Below are positions 33,052 to 40,882 of a DNA stretch of 64,000 nt, piece after piece. The position numbers and the translations under genes are program-made. A model generated the notes under the pieces. That model saw only the letters and a list, made by a program, of their open reading frames with translations, made no database searches and was not told the origin of the DNA. Where the stretch lies: assembly GCA_964654945.1 (NCBI GenBank), contig CAZZLN010000004.1, forward strand, positions 1 through 64,000, in the 5' to 3' direction. The DNA comes from HGM11788 sp964654945. Its GTDB lineage: Bacteria; Bacillota; Clostridia; Lachnospirales; CAG-274. Position 1 is the first letter of the stretch; each line of letters opens with the position of its first letter.

Positions 33052-35682
33052 TCAGCCAAGTCTTGCTATCTGTTCTTCTACACTCTTTAACATTGAGCTG
33101 TACTTTTCAAGCTTAGCCTTTTCTTCATTTATAACTTTTTCAGGTGCTTTTGAAACAAAACCCTGATTAGAAAGCTTCTTTTCTACTCTTTCGACTTCCT
33201 TAATAAGTTTAGACTTTTCTTTTGCAAGTCTTTCTTTTTCCTTTTCAATATCAACAAGCTCCGCAAAAGGCATATAAATCATACCATTATGAATAGCAGT
33301 AGAAACTGAATCATCGCTGATGCCATTATTATCTGAGCGTACTTCTACTTCACTTGCATAAGCTAAAGGAGCAAAGAATACCTTACCCTTTTCAAATATG
33401 CTTCTTACTTCATCATTATCGCTTACTACAATAACCTTAGCCTTTTTGCTTGGTGCTACATTCATTTCAGCTCTGATATTTCTGATAGACTTAATAGCCT
33501 CTTTCATAAGCTCAATAGATTTTTCATCATCGGCAAAGTTATATTTATCAGTATATTCAGGCCACTTTGAAAGCATAATTGTTTCTTCTTCATTCTGAAT
33601 TGAAGTAAATATTTCTTCTGTTACAAAAGGCATAAAAGGATGAAGCATTTTTAAAGCATTAATAAGAACAGTTTTTAATGTCCATAAAGCGGCATTTCTT
33701 GTTGGGTCTTCCTGATTATATAATCTGGGCTTAACCATTTCTATATACCAGTCACAGTATTCATCCCATATAAAATCATATACATTTTGAACTGCAATAC
33801 CAAGCTCATAAGAGTCAAGATTAGATGTAACATTCTTTGCAAGAGAATTGACCTTGCTTAATATCCACTTATCAGCAGATGTTAATTGACTTAATTCAGC
33901 TTTTGGCTCATCATCACCAATGTGCATCATAACAAATCTTGAAGCATTCCAAAGTTTATTAGCAAAATTTCTGCTGTTTTCTACTCTCTCATTATAAAAT
34001 CTCATATCATTGCCGGGAGCATTGCCGGTAATAAGAGTAAGCCTTAAAGCATCAGCACCTGCCTCTTTGATAATTTCAAGAGGGTCAATGCCATTTCCAA
34101 GAGATTTACTCATCTTTCTTCCCTGAGAATCTCTTACAAGACCATGAATAAGAACAGTCTTAAAAGGAACTTCTCCCATCTGCTCCATAGCAGAAAATAC
34201 CATTCTTACAACCCAGAAGAATATAATATCATAGCCTGTTACAAGAACACTTGTAGGATAAAAATGTTCAAGCTCAGGAGTTTTTTCAGGCCAGCCTAAA
34301 GTTGAAAACGGCCACAATGCAGATGAGAACCATGTATCCAGACAATCCTCATCTTGTATAATATGAGTGCCTCCGCATTTAGGGCAAACTTCCGGAGCAG
34401 TCTTTGAAACAATAACCTCACCGCAATCACAATAATAAGCAGGAATTCTATGTCCCCACCACAGCTGTCTTGAAATACACCAGTCATGAATATCCTCCAG
34501 CCAATGAGTGTAAATTTTTCCAAATCTATCAGGAACAAACTTTAGCTCACCATTATAATATACATCAAGTGCAGGTTTAGCAAGCTCATCCATTTTTACA
34601 AACCACTGCTTCTTAATCAGAGGCTCTATAACACTATGACATCTGTCGTGAGTGCCGACTGCATGACTTATATCTTCTTTTTTGATAAAAAGTCCCATTT
34701 CATCAAGTTCTTCAACAATCTGCTTTCTGGCATCATATCTGTCCATACCCTCGAATTTTCCGCCATTAGCATTGATTGTGCCGTCATCATTTAATATATT
34801 AATTTTTGGTAAATTATGTCTTTCACCAACCTCAAAGTCATTTGGGTCATGAGCAGGAGTAATCTTAACTACACCTGTACCAAATTCCATATCTACATAA
34901 GTATCTGCAATAATAGGAATTTCTCTGTCCACAAAAGGAACTATACAAACTCCGCCAACAACATCTTTATATCTGTCATCATCAGGATGAACTGCAATAG
35001 CAGTATCGCCAAGCATTGTTTCAGGTCTTGTGGTTGCAAATTCAAGAAATCTGTCTGTACCCTTAATAGGATATTTAATATGCCAAAATCCACCCTGTTT
35101 ATTTTCATGCTCCACTTCTGCATCAGAAATAGTTGTTTGACAAGCAGGACACCAGTTAATAAGCTTTTCGCCCTGATAGATATAGCCTTTTTCATAAAGC
35201 TTGCAAAATACTGTAAGTACTGCATCAGAAAGACCCTCATCCATTGTAAATCTTTCTCTTTCCCAGTCACATGAAGAACCCAGCTTTTTAAGCTGATTGA
35301 GAATTGTTCCTCCGTATTCTTTTTTCCATTCCCAAGCTCTCTTTAAAAAGCCCTCTCTGCCTATATCCTCTTTTGTGATGCCCTCCTCACGCATTTTGTC
35401 TACAATCTTAACCTCAGTTGAAATTGCCGCATGGTCAGTACCGGGAAGCCACAGAGTATTATATCCCTGCATTCTTTTCCATCTTATGAGTATATCCTGC
35501 ATTGTTTCATCAAGAGCATGACCCATATGAAGATGACCTGTGATATTCGGAGGCGGAATAACAATAGTAAAAGGTTTTTTACTTTTATCTACCTCAGCAT
35601 GAAAATATCCTTTGTCAAGCCAGTTTTTATAAATTTTTTCCTCTATTGAGGGATCATAGCTTTTTGCCATTTCCTTTGCCAT
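33052..35682 (-). CDS. valS: Valyl-tRNA synthetase
   Basis: Class I aminoacyl-tRNA synthetase charging tRNA-Val with editing of threonine. The 876-residue protein has the HIGH-type motif PNITGHLHMGHALD near residue 50, the CP1 editing domain with FATTRPETMLGDTAI, WWGHRIPAYYC with a zinc-binding CxxC pair, GRKMSKSLGNG, and a C-terminal coiled coil. Length is normal. It is controlled by the T-box leader directly upstream. Confidence 0.97.
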   Translation of the reverse strand: MAKEMAKSYDPSIEEKIYKNWLDKGYFHAEVDKSKKPFTIVIPPPNITGHLHMGHALDETMQDILIRWKRMQGYNTLWLPGTDHAAISTEVKIVDKMREEGITKEDIGREGFLKRAWEWKKEYGGTILNQLKKLGSSCDWERERFTMDEGLSDAVLTVFCKLYEKGYIYQGEKLINWCPACQTTISDAEVEHENKQGGFWHIKYPIKGTDRFLEFATTRPETMLGDTAIAVHPDDDRYKDVVGGVCIVPFVDREIPIIADTYVDMEFGTGVVKITPAHDPNDFEVGERHNLPKINILNDDGTINANGGKFEGMDRYDARKQIVEELDEMGLFIKKEDISHAVGTHDRCHSVIEPLIKKQWFVKMDELAKPALDVYYNGELKFVPDRFGKIYTHWLEDIHDWCISRQLWWGHRIPAYYCDCGEVIVSKTAPEVCPKCGGTHIIQDEDCLDTWFSSALWPFSTLGWPEKTPELEHFYPTSVLVTGYDIIFFWVVRMVFSAMEQMGEVPFKTVLIHGLVRDSQGRKMSKSLGNGIDPLEIIKEAGADALRLTLITGNAPGNDMRFYNERVENSRNFANKLWNASRFVMMHIGDDEPKAELSQLTSADKWILSKVNSLAKNVTSNLDSYELGIAVQNVYDFIWDEYCDWYIEMVKPRLYNQEDPTRNAALWTLKTVLINALKMLHPFMPFVTEEIFTSIQNEEETIMLSKWPEYTDKYNFADDEKSIELMKEAIKSIRNIRAEMNVAPSKKAKVIVVSDNDEVRSIFEKGKVFFAPLAYASEVEVRSDNNGISDDSVSTAIHNGMIYMPFAELVDIEKEKERLAKEKSKLIKEVERVEKKLSNQGFVSKAPEKVINEEKAKLEKYSSMLKSVEEQIARLG

Positions 35683-35709
35683 TTTTGTTTCTCCTTTTTT
35701 AATTATAAA

Positions 35710-35935
35710 TAAAAAATGCTTTCATCCATAAAAGGACGAAAGCATCGTGGTACCACCTTTTTTCCTGCGGTTACGCAGGCACTCTATAGCTATTAACGCT
35801 GCTAAACGTCAGACCTAATTCGTGTTTCTCAGTCTGAAGACTCCAAAGCTACCTTCATCAGTTTTTAACCATAAAGCATCTTTCAGCCTGTGGATACTTA
35901 TCTCTTATATGGTGTAACCGACTACTCCTCTTTTT
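35710..35935 (-). promoter_or_regulatory. T-box leader of valS (Val specifier GTA)
   Basis: On the minus strand the leader contains the conserved T-box core TGGTACCAC (complement of 35747-35755). The terminator follows, with arms of 12 bases (35734-35745 and 35716-35727) and a T run. Upstream is a Stem I region with an AGAGA motif and a specifier loop GAAGGTAGC, where GTA (35850-35852) is a valine codon. Uncharged tRNA-Val would stabilise the antiterminator and switch on valS. Confidence 0.93.
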
Positions 35936-35944
35936 CTTAGTCAC

Positions 35945-35972
35945 TATGTATTAATTTAGCTTAAAAATTCAA
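35945..35972 (-). promoter_or_regulatory. Possible promoter for the valS leader
   Basis: TTGAAT (-35, 35967-35972) lies in the end of the HPr-like gene and TACATA (-10, 35945-35950) lies 16 bases downstream, just ahead of the T-box RNA. The -10 match is modest. Confidence 0.35.
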
Positions 35973-36198
35973 CAATCGCATCACAAGCTTCAACTTCATC
36001 TTTTCCTTGAGCAGTGATTTCAACATCATTGCCTTCAAGAGAGCCGATAGATATAACACCCATAATGCTTTTTAAATTAATTTCCTTGTCATCCATCTTT
36101 AAATGGATAGAGCTTGAAAATCTGCCTGCAGTTGCCACTAATGTTGGGATAGGTCTTTCTCCCATGCTTGAACCAACAACTATACGTTTTTTTGTCAT
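35956..36198 (-). CDS. crh: HPr-like protein lacking the catalytic histidine (Crh type)
   Basis: An 80-residue HPr-fold protein. Ungapped alignment with HPr puts Gly13 where the phospho-accepting His15 should be (SMGERPIPT instead of GIHARPAT). Ser44, equivalent to regulatory Ser46, is kept in NLKSIMGV. This is the Crh pattern: no PTS phosphotransfer, but a possible target of HPr kinase and CcpA co-effector. It overlaps whiA by four bases, matching the Bacillus order yvcJ-yvcK-whiA-crh. Crh is the best name, from residue pattern and neighbours. Confidence 0.8.
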   Translation of the reverse strand: MTKKRIVVGSSMGERPIPTLVATAGRFSSSIHLKMDDKEINLKSIMGVISIGSLEGNDVEITAQGKDEVEACDAIVEFLS

Positions 36199-37094
36199 AA
36201 TAAATTCCCCTTGAGTTTTTCAGCAATATCGCATATTTTTTTTAACCGGTGATTTACCCCTGATTTCCCAATTTGCGGACTGCTAAGCTCCCCCAGCTCT
36301 TTTAGACTCGCATCAGGATTATTAAGCCTTAGCTCAGCTATATTTCTAAGCGGCTCCTCCAAATAATCTAAACCTCTCTTTTCAGCAATAAACTTGATAC
36401 TTTCAATCTGCTTTACTGCTGCCAAAACTACTTTGTTAAGATTTGCAGTTTCACAATTAACAATTCTGTTTACTCTGTTACGCATATCCTTTATAACCCT
36501 TAGATTTTCAACCTCCAAAAGTGCCTTATGCGCCGACATAATATTAAGCATATCCACAATCTGTTCTCCCTCTTTTAAGTATAGCACAAAATAATTTTTG
36601 CGTTTTATTATCTTAGCTTCAATACCAAAGCTTGAGATAACATTCTTAATAAAGCGGATACAGTCATAATCATTTGCAGAATACTCAAAATGATACTGTT
36701 TTTTAGGGTCAGAAATTGAACCGCAACATACAAAAGCACCTCTTAAATAAGCTCTTTTGCAGCAAACAGAAGCAACCGTCATAGGATTAACAACAAATTC
36801 ATTTGAAAAATCATTATCCTTTCTGACGCCTGTTACAGATATTATTTTATTGACAACAGATTTATTATTAATAATAATTTTTCCGTTGTCTATATTGCTT
36901 TTAACGGAAAACAGCTTGAAAATAAGCTTTTCAGTTTTTTCCAGAATTGCCAAATTGTCATTATATATAATAATACAATCATCGTCTACGCTGCCGATAA
37001 CATTAATAATTGCTGCCAGCTTAGCAATAGCACAATGTCTGCTGCTTTCTTCCATAGAAAGCAATTCGTACTTTACATCAGTTGAAAAAGACAT
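36195..37094 (-). CDS. whiA: DNA-binding protein WhiA
   Basis: A 299-residue protein with an N-terminal degenerate LAGLIDADG endonuclease-like domain (SFSTDVKYEL start, YLRGAFVCCGSISDPKKQYHFEY) and a C-terminal helix-turn-helix (LKELGELSSPQIGKSGVNHRLKKI). WhiA affects division and sporulation-related control. The start at 37094 follows GGGGGA; nine more upstream codons are open but give no family match. It lies between rapZ and the crh-like gene. The yvcK gene, usually between rapZ and whiA, is absent. Confidence 0.95.
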   Translation of the reverse strand: MSFSTDVKYELLSMEESSRHCAIAKLAAIINVIGSVDDDCIIIYNDNLAILEKTEKLIFKLFSVKSNIDNGKIIINNKSVVNKIISVTGVRKDNDFSNEFVVNPMTVASVCCKRAYLRGAFVCCGSISDPKKQYHFEYSANDYDCIRFIKNVISSFGIEAKIIKRKNYFVLYLKEGEQIVDMLNIMSAHKALLEVENLRVIKDMRNRVNRIVNCETANLNKVVLAAVKQIESIKFIAEKRGLDYLEEPLRNIAELRLNNPDASLKELGELSSPQIGKSGVNHRLKKICDIAEKLKGNLL

Positions 37095-37132
37095 AATCAT
37101 TCCCCCAACATCATAGTACAACTTATAGTATA

Positions 37133-38002
37133 CTACCTTTTTCCGTCTTTGTCAATATCCCTGTGAGCAATTACTACACTATGCCCTGCTTTCTTTAAAA
37201 AGCTATGCAGTTCATTTGCAAGAGTAACGCTTCTATGATGCCCTCCTGTGCAGCCGACAGCAATAACAAGCTGAGTTTTTCCTTCTTTAATATAATTAGG
37301 AATTAAAAATTCAATCATATCTGTAAGCTTATTTTTGAAAATTTTAGCTTCGGGACAATCCATAACAAAATCCCTCACTGCCACATCATTGCCTGTAAGA
37401 TTTCTAAGCTCTTTTATATAAAAAGGATTAGGTATAAATCTTACGTCAAACACAAGGTCGGCATCAGCAGGTATACCATACTTAAACCCAAAGCTTAATA
37501 CAGTTATCATAAGACTTTCAAAGCCTTTATTTTCAAGAAATATTTCACTGAGCTGTGTTCTTAGCTCTCTTGTTAAAAGATTTGAGGTATCAACAATATA
37601 ATCAGCTCTCCTTTTTATGTTTGAAAGAAGCTCTCTTTCTTTGTGTATACCGGAAATTATTCTTTCTCCTCTTGAAGAAAGAGGATGATTTCTTCTGGAT
37701 TCTTTATATCTTTTTAATATTACCTCGTCATCACAATCCAAAAACAAAATTTCAAATTTTGAGCTGTCACTTTTTGCTTCCTGTAAAAAGCTAAAAAGCT
37801 CACTGAATTTTTTTCCTCCTCGTATATCTATACCAAGAGCTACATTTTCAATATCAGATGTGGGATTATCACAAAGTTCAACAAATTTAGGTATAAGACT
37901 GGGAGGCAGATTATCTACACAGAAAAAGCCTATGTCCTCCAAAAACTTTAGCACTGTTGATTTTCCTGCTCCTGACATACCTGTAACAATTACAAATCTC
38001 AT
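37133..38002 (-). CDS. rapZ: RapZ/YvcJ-family nucleotide-binding protein
   Basis: A 289-residue P-loop protein with Walker A GMSGAGKS (8-15), RYKESRRNHPLS, and a C-terminal domain with VAVGCTGGHHRSV-like IAVGCTGGHHRSVTLANEL. Proteobacterial RapZ binds small RNAs that regulate glmS; Bacillus YvcJ hydrolyses nucleotides and influences competence. It follows murB by three bases and precedes whiA. Confidence 0.94.
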   Translation of the reverse strand: MRFVIVTGMSGAGKSTVLKFLEDIGFFCVDNLPPSLIPKFVELCDNPTSDIENVALGIDIRGGKKFSELFSFLQEAKSDSSKFEILFLDCDDEVILKRYKESRRNHPLSSRGERIISGIHKERELLSNIKRRADYIVDTSNLLTRELRTQLSEIFLENKGFESLMITVLSFGFKYGIPADADLVFDVRFIPNPFYIKELRNLTGNDVAVRDFVMDCPEAKIFKNKLTDMIEFLIPNYIKEGKTQLVIAVGCTGGHHRSVTLANELHSFLKKAGHSVVIAHRDIDKDGKR

Positions 38003-38005
38003 AAA

Positions 38006-38908
38006 TTATTCTCCTATTATTCTTACCTCCGGTTCAAGCCTGACTCCAAATTTTTTCATTACAATATCAGACACATTATCAATAAGTTTAAGAACATCAT
38101 TGGCAGTTGCTCCACCGTTATTTACAACAAACCCGCAATGCTTAGGGCTAATCTGTGCAGCACCTACGCTATACCCTCTAAGACCGCTGTCATCAATTAA
38201 TTTACCTGCAAAATAACCCTCAGGTCTTTTAAATGTAGAGCCTGCACTTGGAAGTTCAACAGGCTGTTTTGAATTTCTTTGTTCCATAAGCTCTGCCATT
38301 TTAGCCCTTATGTCATCACTGTTTCCTTTTTCAAGAGAAATACATACCTCAAGAACAATCATTTTATCAGACATAATATTACTTCGTCTATATCCAAAGC
38401 CGGCTTCTTCATTGGTTATTGTCACAATTTTATTATCTTTAATAACCTTTATGCCTGTTACAATATCCTTTATTTCCCCTCCGTAAGCACCTGCATTCAT
38501 ACATACTGCACCGCCTATTGTTCCCGGAATACCGCTAAGGCACTCCATACCCCTAAGGCAGTTATTAAGTGCGGTTTTGGCAACTACAGAAAGCAAAGCT
38601 CCTGCCTGTGCCTTTATTTCACTGCCATGGACATCAATACGGCTGAAATTTTTATAAATCTGAATAATTACACCCCTGAAGCCGTTATCTCTTACGAGAA
38701 GATTGCTTCCATTGCCTACAACATAATAAGGTATGTTATTCATTTGAGCTATTTTAATTGCTTTTAAAATCTGTGCATCACTTTCGGGAGTTACAAATAT
38801 ATCTGCATTACCGCCTATTCTAAAGGTAGTATGCCTATTCATAGGCTCTGAAAGTTTAACATTGTTTTCGCCAAGCAAATTTTTATATTCAGCAATAATT
38901 TTTTCCAT
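38006..38908 (-). CDS. murB: UDP-N-acetylenolpyruvoylglucosamine reductase
   Basis: FAD enzyme forming UDP-MurNAc, the second committed step of peptidoglycan synthesis. The 300-residue protein has the FAD segments NRHTTFRIGG near 23-32 and VVGNGSNLLV, the IPGTIGGAVCMNAGAYGGE region, and PSAGSTFKRPEG with the catalytic Ser. It is of the type II (short) class. The start at 38908 follows AAAGGA; the longer frame overlaps glcK and is rejected. Confidence 0.96.
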   Translation of the reverse strand: MEKIIAEYKNLLGENNVKLSEPMNRHTTFRIGGNADIFVTPESDAQILKAIKIAQMNNIPYYVVGNGSNLLVRDNGFRGVIIQIYKNFSRIDVHGSEIKAQAGALLSVVAKTALNNCLRGMECLSGIPGTIGGAVCMNAGAYGGEIKDIVTGIKVIKDNKIVTITNEEAGFGYRRSNIMSDKMIVLEVCISLEKGNSDDIRAKMAELMEQRNSKQPVELPSAGSTFKRPEGYFAGKLIDDSGLRGYSVGAAQISPKHCGFVVNNGGATANDVLKLIDNVSDIVMKKFGVRLEPEVRIIGE

Positions 38909-38912
38909 ATTA

Positions 38913-39860
38913 TTATTTTCCTTTACCAAGCATAGCAGCACCGACAATACCTGCATCATTACCAAGAGTAGCAACTGAAACCTTTGTCTTTAGTTCTCCG
39001 CCATACACTCTTTCTTCAATAATTTTAGTTACAGGTTCAATAACCTTATCTCCCTGAGCACATATTCCTCCGCCTATAACAACACTCTGAGGCTGGAATA
39101 TATTAATAAGATTTACAAGACCAATTGCAACATATTCAATATATCTGTCAATTATTTCAAGGGCTATTTTATCCCCTAAATCAGCAGCATCAAAAACAGT
39201 TTTTGCATCAACAAGCTTTATATTTCCATCAACAAGATTATATATCTCACAGTTTGGATATTTAGCAGCTGCAATTCTGCCTTCTCTCATAAGAGCTGAT
39301 GCTGAAGCATATGACTCCCAGCAGCCTTTTCTGCCACAGGTACATTCCTCACCATTTGCAACAATTACCATATGACCTGCTTCACCGCCTCCGCCAAATG
39401 AGCCGTCAAATATTTTTCCATTTATTATTATGCCTGCACCGACACCGGTGCCAAGAGTTATATAAATAACATTTTTTTCTCCTTTTGAAGCACCACAGGT
39501 ATTTTCTCCTAAAGCAGCACAATTCGCATCATTTTCAATATATACAGGAAGTGAAGTTCTTGTTTTCATTTCCTTTATAACATTTACATTGTAAAAGTTA
39601 AGATTATTAGCATATTTTAATATACCTTTTTTCTTATCCATTAATCCCGGAAGTCCAATTCCTATAGAATTTATATCCTCCATATCTATTTCCTGTTCCT
39701 GACACAGTCTAAAGCAAAGTGATGCCATATCATCTAAAATATCATCAGAATTTCTTCCGTTCATTGTGGGAGTTGAAAGCTTTGCAATAAGCTCTCCCTT
39801 TTCATTGACAATACCCACTGAAATATTGGTTCCGCCAACATCTATACCTAAAAAATACAT
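38913..39860 (-). CDS. glcK: ROK-family glucokinase
   Basis: A 315-residue ROK kinase: FLGIDVGGTN (3-12), IENDANCAALGE, ITLGTGVGAGIIINGKIF, and the zinc motif CTCGRKGCWE typical of ROK proteins. The glucokinase specificity is likely because of the overall match to Firmicute GlcK (EAGHMVI), but other hexoses are possible. It stands between hprK and murB, linking sugar phosphorylation to carbon signalling and wall synthesis. Confidence 0.9.
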   Translation of the reverse strand: MYFLGIDVGGTNISVGIVNEKGELIAKLSTPTMNGRNSDDILDDMASLCFRLCQEQEIDMEDINSIGIGLPGLMDKKKGILKYANNLNFYNVNVIKEMKTRTSLPVYIENDANCAALGENTCGASKGEKNVIYITLGTGVGAGIIINGKIFDGSFGGGGEAGHMVIVANGEECTCGRKGCWESYASASALMREGRIAAAKYPNCEIYNLVDGNIKLVDAKTVFDAADLGDKIALEIIDRYIEYVAIGLVNLINIFQPQSVVIGGGICAQGDKVIEPVTKIIEERVYGGELKTKVSVATLGNDAGIVGAAMLGKGK

Positions 39861-39874
39861 ATTTTTTCACCTCA

Positions 39875-40798
39875 TTAATTTTTCATAGCATTATTCATAA
39901 TTGCATCGTTAAGTGCCTGTGCAGCATTATATCCCATCTTTTTTTGACGACAGTTTACTGCTGCTGATTCACAAATTATAGCTAAATTTCGTCCCGGTCT
40001 TACGGGTATTGCATGGCAGACAACCTTATTTCCGAGAATATCCATATATTCTTCTTTTATGCCCAGTCTGTCATAAGCCTTGCCCTTTTCCCAGTATTCA
40101 AGATTAATAATTATGTCTATTTCCTGAGTATCCTTAACAGACTGCACGCCAAACATCTGCTTTACATTTATTATGCCTATACCTCTTACCTCTATAAAAT
40201 ATCTTATAAGCTCAGGACAGCTTCCTACAAGAGTTGTATGAGATATTTTTTTAATTTCAACAGCATCATCGGCAACAAGTCTGTGACCTCTTTTTACAAG
40301 TTCAAGGGCTGCTTCACTTTTGCCTATACCGCTTTCTCCTGTAATAAGCACACCCTCACCATATATATCTATAAGAACACCATGCAGGGTTGTTCTTGGT
40401 GCAAGCTCAACTTTAAGCCATCTTGTCATTTCTCCAAGAAATTCTGATGTAATATCATCAGACTGTAATATAGGAGTTCCATGCTCTCTTGCATAGAAAA
40501 GCATTTCAGGATGAGGCTCTAATCCTCTGCATATTATAACACATGGCATTTTATATTTAAAAAGCTTCGCAAGGGTTTCCTGTCTGAACTCAGGAGTCAG
40601 TTTGCAAAGGTATGTATATTCTACTATACCTATAATCTGAATTGTATCACTGTCAAAATAATCAAAAAAGCCTGCAAGCTGCAAAGCAGGTCTGTTCACC
40701 TCGGGAGAGGTAATCTCAATTTCAGAAATGTCAATATCTTCTGTAAGATTTTTAAGTTTAAATTCATCAATTATAGATTTTAAAGATACTTTGTACAT
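39875..40798 (-). CDS. hprK: HPr kinase/phosphorylase
   Basis: Bifunctional sensor enzyme that phosphorylates HPr and Crh on a serine when glycolytic intermediates are high, and dephosphorylates them otherwise. The 307-residue protein has the P-loop GESGIGKS (154-161), catalytic His139, and LVADDAVEI (Asp177/Asp178) and the family's RGIGIINVKQMFG segment. It follows uvrC by 84 bases. Its likely substrate, the HPr-like protein, is encoded at the end of the same gene string. Confidence 0.96.
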   Translation of the reverse strand: MYKVSLKSIIDEFKLKNLTEDIDISEIEITSPEVNRPALQLAGFFDYFDSDTIQIIGIVEYTYLCKLTPEFRQETLAKLFKYKMPCVIICRGLEPHPEMLFYAREHGTPILQSDDITSEFLGEMTRWLKVELAPRTTLHGVLIDIYGEGVLITGESGIGKSEAALELVKRGHRLVADDAVEIKKISHTTLVGSCPELIRYFIEVRGIGIINVKQMFGVQSVKDTQEIDIIINLEYWEKGKAYDRLGIKEEYMDILGNKVVCHAIPVRPGRNLAIICESAAVNCRQKKMGYNAAQALNDAIMNNAMKN

Positions 40799-40882
40799 TT
40801 TACCCTCCGTATATTTTAAATTAATAATATTTCATACACAACTTCTCATATTTATCATAACCCAAAAGCTTAAATATTTCAA

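Noticed and set aside
34816..35274. 152-codon plus-strand open frame opposite valS
   Set aside because: It is antisense to conserved ValS coding sequence; Cys/Asn/Ile-rich composition is typical of a shadow frame, and there is no convincing ribosome site.
38279..38767. 162-codon plus-strand frame opposite murB
   Set aside because: Shadow of murB; murB motifs in the other frame account for the sequence.
40013..40447. 144-codon plus-strand frame opposite hprK
   Set aside because: Shadow of hprK, including its P-loop region; no family resemblance.
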